NCBI RefSeq assembly: GCF_032062135.1
Contig: NC_092868.1
Coordinates: 51,727,798-51,791,797 of the forward strand
Source: Pyxicephalus adspersus
Taxonomy: Eukaryota > Chordata > Amphibia > Anura > Pyxicephalidae
Length of the DNA stretch: 64,000 nucleotides
Direction: 5' to 3'
Shown: one piece after another, positions 57,456-64,000 of the stretch
How positions within the stretch are numbered: the first letter of the stretch is position 1
Layout: every line of letters starts with the position of its first letter
Translations under genes and position numbers: made by a program
The notes under the pieces: model-generated
Seen by the model: the letters and a program-made list of their open reading frames with translations, nothing else
The model's database searches: none
What the model was told of the DNA's origin: nothing

Positions 57456-58356
57456 ATGCTTTAGAAAGGCTTAAAGTAAAAGAGAACCGGTCTTCAGGAA
57501 TTGTTTAATATCCATGTGACTTTCCTTGAAGATTGATCCTCCTTTCCAATGGTGGAGGGGGAAGAAAAGACGTAAGGGCAGCCGCCTCCAGCCCCTGATG
57601 GTGGTAGATATATGGAGCAGTGCCGGCAAAAAAGGCTGGTATAGATGACCATAGAAATAAGATAGCAATTACATTTTTCAAATTCTTTAAATATAATATG
57701 TTCTCTCCACATAATCTTTATTCAGAGCCCTGATGAAGCTGTATTTAGCCTGAAACGCGTTGGCTGTATATTCTCATAATTAAATAAAACATTCCAACCA
57801 AGACTGATCTGTCTGACTGAGTTTTGCTACATTTTTTTTTTTGTATAAAATATGCCACCAAGAGTATAACCCCTAAATATCTGCCTTTAAACCCTGAAAA
57901 ATCATCCAACTCTTTCCAAACCGAAAACTAAAAAATCTTTGGTTAGAGTTAGGCATTTATTTTGACTGCACCCTTCCTACACACTGTCACCATTTAGATG
58001 AACGATCTCTCTAATGGCTGAGTTTGCGGCGAAGGCTTCATTCTTCGGTGTACAAAATTGCTCAGTTATCATTTTATTCCAACCTACAAACATATAAATC
58101 CTGCAGCTTCTATTCCAATACTCAGCCAAGGTATATGAGACGGAGTGTTTTATTCACTTGGCTGGCGTTCACCCCCACCTTCCAGCCTTCATCGTATTAT
58201 GATAGTGTTAGTGTGACATGGAATTCATTCAGCTGAGACAAAGGCAAAATTATAATATAAAAGAAAAAACAGCAAATCACAGATATTTCATGGTCTCAGC
58301 TGCCTGGGGAACACCAGAGCGCCATCTATAGGACACATCAATATTTCATCAATTCT
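57456..58356. other. Intronic stretch with a dispersed repeat remnant
   Basis: 57728-57770 reads CCTGATGAAGCTGTATTTAG, CCTGAAACGCGTTGGCTG, a frog-type dispersed repeat motif. The remainder shows no exon. Confidence 0.45.
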
Positions 58357-58668
58357 TATTATTATACAGTATTTATATAGCACCATCATATTAGGCAGCG
58401 CTGTACAAAGTCCATAGTCATGTTACTAGCTGTCCCTCATATGGGTTCACAATCTAATGTCCCTACCACAGTCATATGTCATTAATAGAGCCTAGGTCAA
58501 TTTTTTTTGGAGGGTAAGCCAATTAACTTTACTGCATGTTCTTGGAGAAACCCCACCCAAACACAGGAAGAACCTGCAAACTCCATGCAGATAATGTCCT
58601 GGCCGAGATTCAAACCCGGGACCTAGCGCTGCAAAGGCCGGAGTGCTAACCACTGAGCTACCATGCTG
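58357..58668 (-). mobile_element. tRNA-derived SINE-like element
   Basis: Reverse copy, nearly full length: TACAGTATTTATATAGCACC, GGCAGCGCTGTACAAAGTCC, TTACTGCATGTTCTTGGAG, ACCTGCAAACTCCATGCAGA, GATTCAAACCCGGGACCTAG (reverse of the B box), GCTAACCACTGAGCTACCAT (reverse of the A box). Confidence 0.9.
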
Positions 58669-61044
58669 CTTTTTAAGCTAGCCCTACACTGTGCAATATT
58701 TTATATCGAAAACATAAAATTGGTTGGTCAATCAAAGAGTATTTTTGATATGTATACCCAGCAATTAAGTGGTTTGCTTTTTTTGCAAAATAGTAAAGGA
58801 ATCTGGATGGATCTATTTTACCAGCAATACTTACTACGGATCTGCAGCTGTCCCCTGCAGTAATTCCTGCCACTGGATGTCCTCAGCCTGAAATTTACCC
58901 AGCTATATGCCCATGTACTGAAAGGCAGAGAGGGCATATGGGTAACATTAGTTTATTGCTACAGTTTTATTGCGCAGTCACTGGTTGGGATGGGGAGTTT
59001 ATTCAGAAGTTGGTTCAAAATTGCCCTGCAATTGGCTGGCATAAAATGGGCATTGTAAGTCATGGCCACTAACTTGGTGAAACTAATTCAGAGAGGGGCA
59101 CACAGGGTGCATTTCTGGTTACTCCAAGCAGCTGCAGTGCCAGGCATTGAAGAATAAAGCAGAGCACAGGTGCCTTTTATTGCCTCATTCGGGGTGTCCC
59201 GGAAAGGGAGTTTCAGGTGGAGGCTTCTCCGGGTTATTGAACCATCACACGCCTATTTTATGCTCTGATATTTCCTGCAGACGGCGGCTTTGGTGTTGAA
59301 GGATTTAATTTACAAAACAAACGGCTGGCTTACCAAACGCTCACAAATCAGAGTTTTAGCAAGTCAGCAGAATGTTTTCTGGCACAGGTGCCCGGTGCGG
59401 GAGGCCAGCAAGTTTAGAATTGATCTTTAAAGTAAAATGACAAAAGCCCTGTATAGACATCAGATTTCACCAAAGATCATTTCCAGGGACAGGAGAATGT
59501 AGCATTGTAATTACTTTGCTGTTCCATGAAGGGGCAGGGGGACAAGCAAGTGGCACCCCATTGTGCTCTCCTCCATTGAAGTGCACAGATGCCTTTCCAA
59601 TCAGACGTCCATCCATCTGCCAAGTCAGATTAGTTATTGACATCAGAGGAGCACTGTACCCACATTTTATCCCAGACCAACCCAGCTTTTTATCTCCAGT
59701 GACAATAATCTAGCTTGTGTATGCAGCTTTGGAGCCACAATTTTATTAAAACCAGGAAAACGGGAAATCCATATAATGGGGATAAGCCCCTTTTGAGGGA
59801 TGCTCCATCCCCTCCGCTCGCTGCCATACTGCCAACCTATCCCTGTACAGAAGTCACAGATATACCCATGTAAGGGGTTATTATCCAGACCGGAGCAGAA
59901 GCAGCAATCATACCCCAACATACCCCCTTTTTTATTAGTGTTAGTGGCAACAATATTAATCCCCCTTGGAGGGGAGTTATAATATTCCCCCTCCATGGGT
60001 GTTCAATGGGAGCAATAATTACACCTGTTTTCAATGGTTTGCAGTGGCAGCAATAAACACCTGTCCAAAAAATATCCAATGGGTACCCGGATATGCACTC
60101 ATTGCATTGATTTCTCTGCCCTGCCTGGTCAGATCTATGCTTTTCTTGTCCTATGGAGTGATCAGTAGTGCACTTCACCCTATGAACAGTGCTGGGTGCT
60201 GGGGAACAAGGAGCATTCCTGCACCCCGCTGACACTCTGAAATTGTGGACTGTTTGCAAAAAAAGGCTTCAATGGTCACAACCCTACTATATGGTATGGA
60301 GATGGGGGGAGAGGTGCTTTGTAGACCTAACAGTCCAAGGGGGCAACGCTGCTTCTCCATATTTGCAATCCAGTGAGTAAGCATTGTTCCCCCAGTGCTT
60401 AATTTTTTATTGGGGTTATTTTTTACACCCACATTTTAAATTAGGATCACTGACAACACTTATTTATCATTTTGGGGCTCTAGGGTTGGTGTCACACTCC
60501 ATTCTTTAGGCTAAGCAGTACTACGTCATCAGGGCCATAGATGAAAGCAAATGAAAGCTCTTGGGTAGCACAGCTAGTTGCAGATGTAACCTAAGAAACA
60601 TATAGCTCGCTGGATTCTACAAACATTATTAATGATGATCATGAGGAGTAAATATTCACAGATCACAGTACATTAGTGTGGTGGTCAATTATAAGAATTT
60701 CATTGCTGGCCATTGGGAAGAATGTCACCCTTACAAATAGCCAAAAAGATCATTGGGGTCAATAGTAACTAACCAGACAGGTCCACATTGCTCATTGCTC
60801 AACGAACTCCCAGCCACCTTTGGAACCCTGGTTGACAAACTCTGCTTTGGAGGGTGATGAGAGCTCTGCTTAGGGGCCACAGCAGAATACAGAAGTCTCT
60901 TTTGCTTTCCATTGCTTGGCTGTAGTTCTGGAGCAGCAAAAGATTTATCAGTCCAGTGTACTAGCTCTATGAGATAATGGTTTTTAGGACATGTCTCTAG
61001 CGCTGACCCCCTCCCTACAAGTTCCATTTCTCATGTAGATACAT
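58669..61044. other. Intronic stretch, no exon recognised
   Basis: 59180-59440 is repeat-free and includes TTTCCTGCAGACGGCGGCTT, which resembles an acceptor but does not continue as an EGF domain; it is more likely non-coding. 59740-60430 reads like old repeat-derived text, and overlapping ORFs there (59667-59996, 59837-60259) have no recognised domain. Confidence 0.35.
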
Positions 61045-61230
61045 GGGGCCTGATTTAAAGCGGGTGATCCACAAAACCTGGAATAGATTTCCTAAAATCA
61101 TTTGCTATTTGCAAGCAAATATTTTGAATCCTAGACCAGATCCATTCCAGGTTTGCTGGATCACCTAGCTTCACTGATGAAAGTGTATCCTCTCCAGCAT
61201 TGGAGAACTTAAATAAATCAGTGCCAAGGT
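61045..61230. mobile_element. MITE family F, palindrome with shortened left arm
   Basis: GGGGCCTGATTTAAAGCGGG, GTGATCCACAAAACCTGGAA, AATCATTTGCTATTTGC, AGATCCATTCCAGGTTTGCT, GGATCACC, TGATGAAAGTGTATCCTCTC, CAGCATTGGAGAACTTAAAT. The left arm lacks the segment corresponding to TCTCCAGCATTGGAGA. Confidence 0.8.
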
Positions 61231-63212
61231 TTCTACTTTAATGCAGGGATGATAAGAATTGTAGCCTGGCATCTCTTGTTCTTTCTACTTTAGGTATCAC
61301 TTGGTCATACCAAATTGACCATTACATTGACCTAATCCAAACATGAAAGGAAATGAACTGTAATGTAGCGTACAAGTACATTTGGCCCAAGAAATAGATA
61401 TTCTGTGCACCATTTTTCTTCTATATACTGTTCAAATGTACTTATCTACCAGAATTTGCCCATTCTGGGGTTTAAATAGGAATGAAGGGAAAGATTCAGA
61501 AGGAAACCCGCTGTTGATGGAACTATAATTAGATTTACATTGCTGTATGATATGGCAGCCCTCTGACCACTGGTTGGTCGGTGTCAGTTGGTAAATCAAG
61601 AACTGTCGTGCCACCCAAACCCACCATGTGCATTTGATTGCAAATACCAGCCTATGGTGCTTCACAATGCTCATTGCATGGAGGCAGGGTGGGGAAGGGC
61701 ATGTAGATTAACCATACAGCCCTTGCCCAGGATTTGGATTTATGACTTAGAGGACTCCACCATTGCAATACATGCCATTACTATCACACAACTATTCCAT
61801 CTCCTGCTATGTGAGCCACATACAGGTGCCCTTTAAATAAACCCCTTTATTTCAGCAGCAGAAGGGGATTTTTACAGCCTGAATACATGTTCTGTGCTGC
61901 AGCCAGCAATAACAAAGCTTCCACTGGGTGTTATCATTTCAGCAAGGACAGGTGTTTCCTGAGCAGACTGCGGCTCAGCCTAAAAGTGAATAAGGGAAGT
62001 TGTGTATGCTGGCACGTAGCGGATCTGGATCAGACCTCACCGGCCTGGCGTCACATTTCATGTACAGTCATGCAATTACTGAAACACATAGGTTAAATAT
62101 ATTAAGGTGGACATGTATCATTCACTTCAAATTGGTTATTGACTTTGCTCCATTCCCTTATATCAAATAGCATTTCTGTTTTGGCCAGCACACGTACTTA
62201 GTGCAGCAGTGTTGACCACATGGTCCTTGCAGAGGGGGAAGAAAGCCGTTCTTGAGCAGATCAGGTAACTTCTATTTCTTGTTTCTTGATATCCCAACAG
62301 AGGTGGATTTAGAGTTAGATATCTACTGGTAGTTTTGGTCACCAACTGGTTATCAGTGTACAAAGGACTCCAAAATGCCAATACTAGAACATTGGGGTTA
62401 AGATCTCTAGATTTGGTTACACCCTTGATCTTCTGGAATTTTTTTCCTATATTTCATATCAAATCTTCTTGATTTTCTTGAAATCCTTAACACTTCATCA
62501 ACTCATTCCATAATCAGTTTCCTGAACATAGAGCAAGACACCTCTATACAACTATGGCTGCTGAGACCAGAAACAGATTATGTTATAATAGGGCCCATGA
62601 CACAGTAGCAGATTTGGCCCCTATTTCTTTCACTGGTTCCATCAGACTGCCTACAAGAACATTTTTCTTGGTGCCCAGAATCAAACAATTGTACTATTCC
62701 CTGGGTTTCTTTAGGTGCATAAATGATGTAGCCTGGCCCCTTATACATTTACTTGGCCCTAAGCCCGAAATGTTTTGGATGATGGGTTGGTTTGTGAACC
62801 TTCGTGTGCCATGGGATCAATGATGCCATCATCAGTCTATTGTTCACTTTGATCGGAAAACCTATTTTGAAATATATGGTCCGTTCCATACAGTAGGCAC
62901 CATCAGAATCTTCTCTAACCTCCATATTTTGCTCCACAGATATATGCTGAATGAGTGCAAAGGATCATTGGGTTGGCTAGCACTGTTACATTTATTAAGT
63001 TGGATCACCCCTATATATCTCTATCTCTGTTTGCATGATGTTTGAGAGAGATTTGTTCTTGGCTTGGTTGTTGGAGGATTGGCAGGAAGTAGCAGTTGGT
63101 CTTTCTAAGGTTTCAACTATCACATCATTGGTGGAAGCCATTTGATGCTGGCATTTGCCCCCGGGAAGGGTTACTAAGGTTGATTCTTTGTCCTCTGTTT
63201 TTTGCTTTAGAG
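61231..63212. other. Intronic stretch, no exon recognised
   Basis: ORFs are under 90 codons with no domain. No EGF cysteine pattern and no clear repeat. Confidence 0.4.
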
Positions 63213-63437
63213 CAATGTTTTTCAACTATGGTTCCTAGAGCAATTTTTGACTCTCCGGTTGGACCTTGAGTGACCTTGGTCTTCCCAATGGCCAACAATG
63301 TAGGAGATATTCTTCCTATTGACCACCACAATAATATACTATGAACTGTGGATATAGTAATTTTAGGAGGGGTTTACTGAAAAAATGAAAGTTATTTCAA
63401 GGGGACCCCCCCATATTAAAAAGGTTGAGAAACAGTG
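63213..63437. mobile_element. hAT-like non-autonomous element
   Basis: The left end CAATGTTTTTCAACTATGG and the reverse-complemented right end CACTGTTTCTCAACC are hAT-type inverted termini. The flanks CTTTAGAG (63205-63212) and CTTTAGAT (63438-63445) match at 7 of 8 bases, consistent with an 8-bp target duplication. 225 bp, no ORF. Confidence 0.78.
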
Positions 63438-63445
63438 CTTTAGAT

Positions 63446-64000
63446 GTTGTAATCAAAGTGGACCAATGGTCCTGGTGTAGTGGTCTTGCACAAAAGTTAA
63501 AAAAAATTTGGACTCAAATTTACAACCTAAATACAATATGCCTAAAACTCTAGAAAACAGTTTGGTTAGCAAAATCGATTTATTCTAGAAGTTTAATTCA
63601 ATACATTTTCCTGGCAACTAAAATCATCATAGGACCCTTCCCTTAGAATTTGGTAAATCTAAGCATGATTTGATTATCCTAAAAAAATGGTAAAAAATGT
63701 TTAAATATTTGGTAAAAAGATTGATATCCTAAATAGGGTCAAATTCCACAATAGGACCCATGGATTCAATATATTAATTATTACATTGTCATTGTTTTAT
63801 TCTTTTAAGTTGTTTCCAGCTATCAATACAAAATATCCCCCATTGTCCCATCCATGGAGATGGGACAATTACCTTGTCCTGGGTAGACAACATCATTCCT
63901 CCATAGAAATATAAAGTAAGTGTTGTCAGTCTAGGACAGGAAGTTTGATACTGGATCATACCGGAAAATAAAGAGAAAAAGGCCTAAAAAACAACAAAAC
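63446..64000. other. Terminal spacer, nothing recognised
   Basis: AT-rich sequence to the window edge, with no exon or clear repeat. Confidence 0.45.

Larger units (their letters stand above)
48836..64000 (+). other. MEGF6: Inferred MEGF6 intron downstream of EGF1
   Basis: No further EGF-type cysteine pattern next to splice sites was seen in these 15 kb. A DVDEC-type start was searched for by eye and not found, so the intron probably continues past the window. Repeats inside are listed separately. Confidence 0.55.

Noticed and set aside
59275..59330. Exon-like start after TTTCCTGCAG
   Set aside because: Translation gives Gly-rich text with no EGF cysteines in any phase.
22603..64000. miR-551a hairpin, which I recall lies in a human MEGF6 intron
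   Set aside because: The mature sequence word ACCCACTCTTGGTTTCC was not seen on the plus strand; it may lie outside the window.
48836..64000. Second EGF exon beginning with a DVDEC-type motif
   Set aside because: No matching start and no C-x-C-x2-G pattern next to splice sites was found; presumed beyond the window.

Overview
The window reads as nuclear DNA of a vertebrate, most consistent with an anuran amphibian. The reasons are very sparse coding sequence, large introns, GT-AG exons of a vertebrate extracellular-matrix-type gene, and a dense load of tRNA-derived SINEs, foldback MITEs, hAT-like and piggyBac-like elements and long minisatellite arrays of frog-genome style. The organism call is an inference from the repeats and gene structure, not from a database match. 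Nothing prokaryotic (operon, CRISPR, rRNA) is present.

Two protein-coding exons are well supported, both on the + strand. An exon at 22468-22602 encodes the first half of an EMI domain, and an exon at 48731-48835 encodes one complete six-cysteine EGF-like domain. Together they match the N-terminal order of MEGF6 (multiple EGF-like domains 6): signal peptide, EMI, EGF1, then calcium-binding EGFs. Exon phases agree with this: the EMI exon ends in phase 2 and the EGF exon is a symmetric phase 1-1 exon of 105 bp. The signal-peptide exon should lie upstream, and an exon carrying the second half of EMI should lie between the two; neither could be found by eye. The next EGF exon was not seen downstream and probably lies beyond 64 kb.

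Layout. 1-22.4 kb is upstream sequence, either intergenic or a large first intron. It holds two minisatellites with open frames (0-1.3 and 2.5-3.4 kb), scattered transposon remnants (4-6.4 kb), dispersed 43-bp and ~45-50-bp minisatellites (10.4-13.9 kb, including a 359-bp assembly gap), a piggyBac-like MITE (16.2 kb), a nested palindrome (17.1-17.7 kb), SINEs, one unexplained minus-strand ORF (20.4-20.9 kb) and a ~180-210-bp repeat array that ends about 200 bp before the EMI exon. 22.6-48.7 kb is intronic and contains SINEs, a hAT-like element with a perfect 8-bp target duplication, pyrimidine-rich arrays, a ~180-bp satellite-like array (38.5-40.3 kb) and a striking long inverted repeat (44.6-46.5 kb). 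48.8-64 kb is intron downstream of the EGF exon, with a 77-bp minisatellite interrupted by a retroposon-like insertion, further minisatellites (52.0-53.0, 54.1-55.0, 56.9-57.5 kb), SINEs and MITEs.

I found no evidence of a new gene system. The most unusual items are the 1.9-kb inverted repeat with ~300-bp arms, the nested palindrome, the retroposon-like insertion inside a minisatellite, and the apparent absence of the second EMI exon. Several stretches free of recognised repeats look like candidate conserved non-coding elements, but that can only be tested by alignment.
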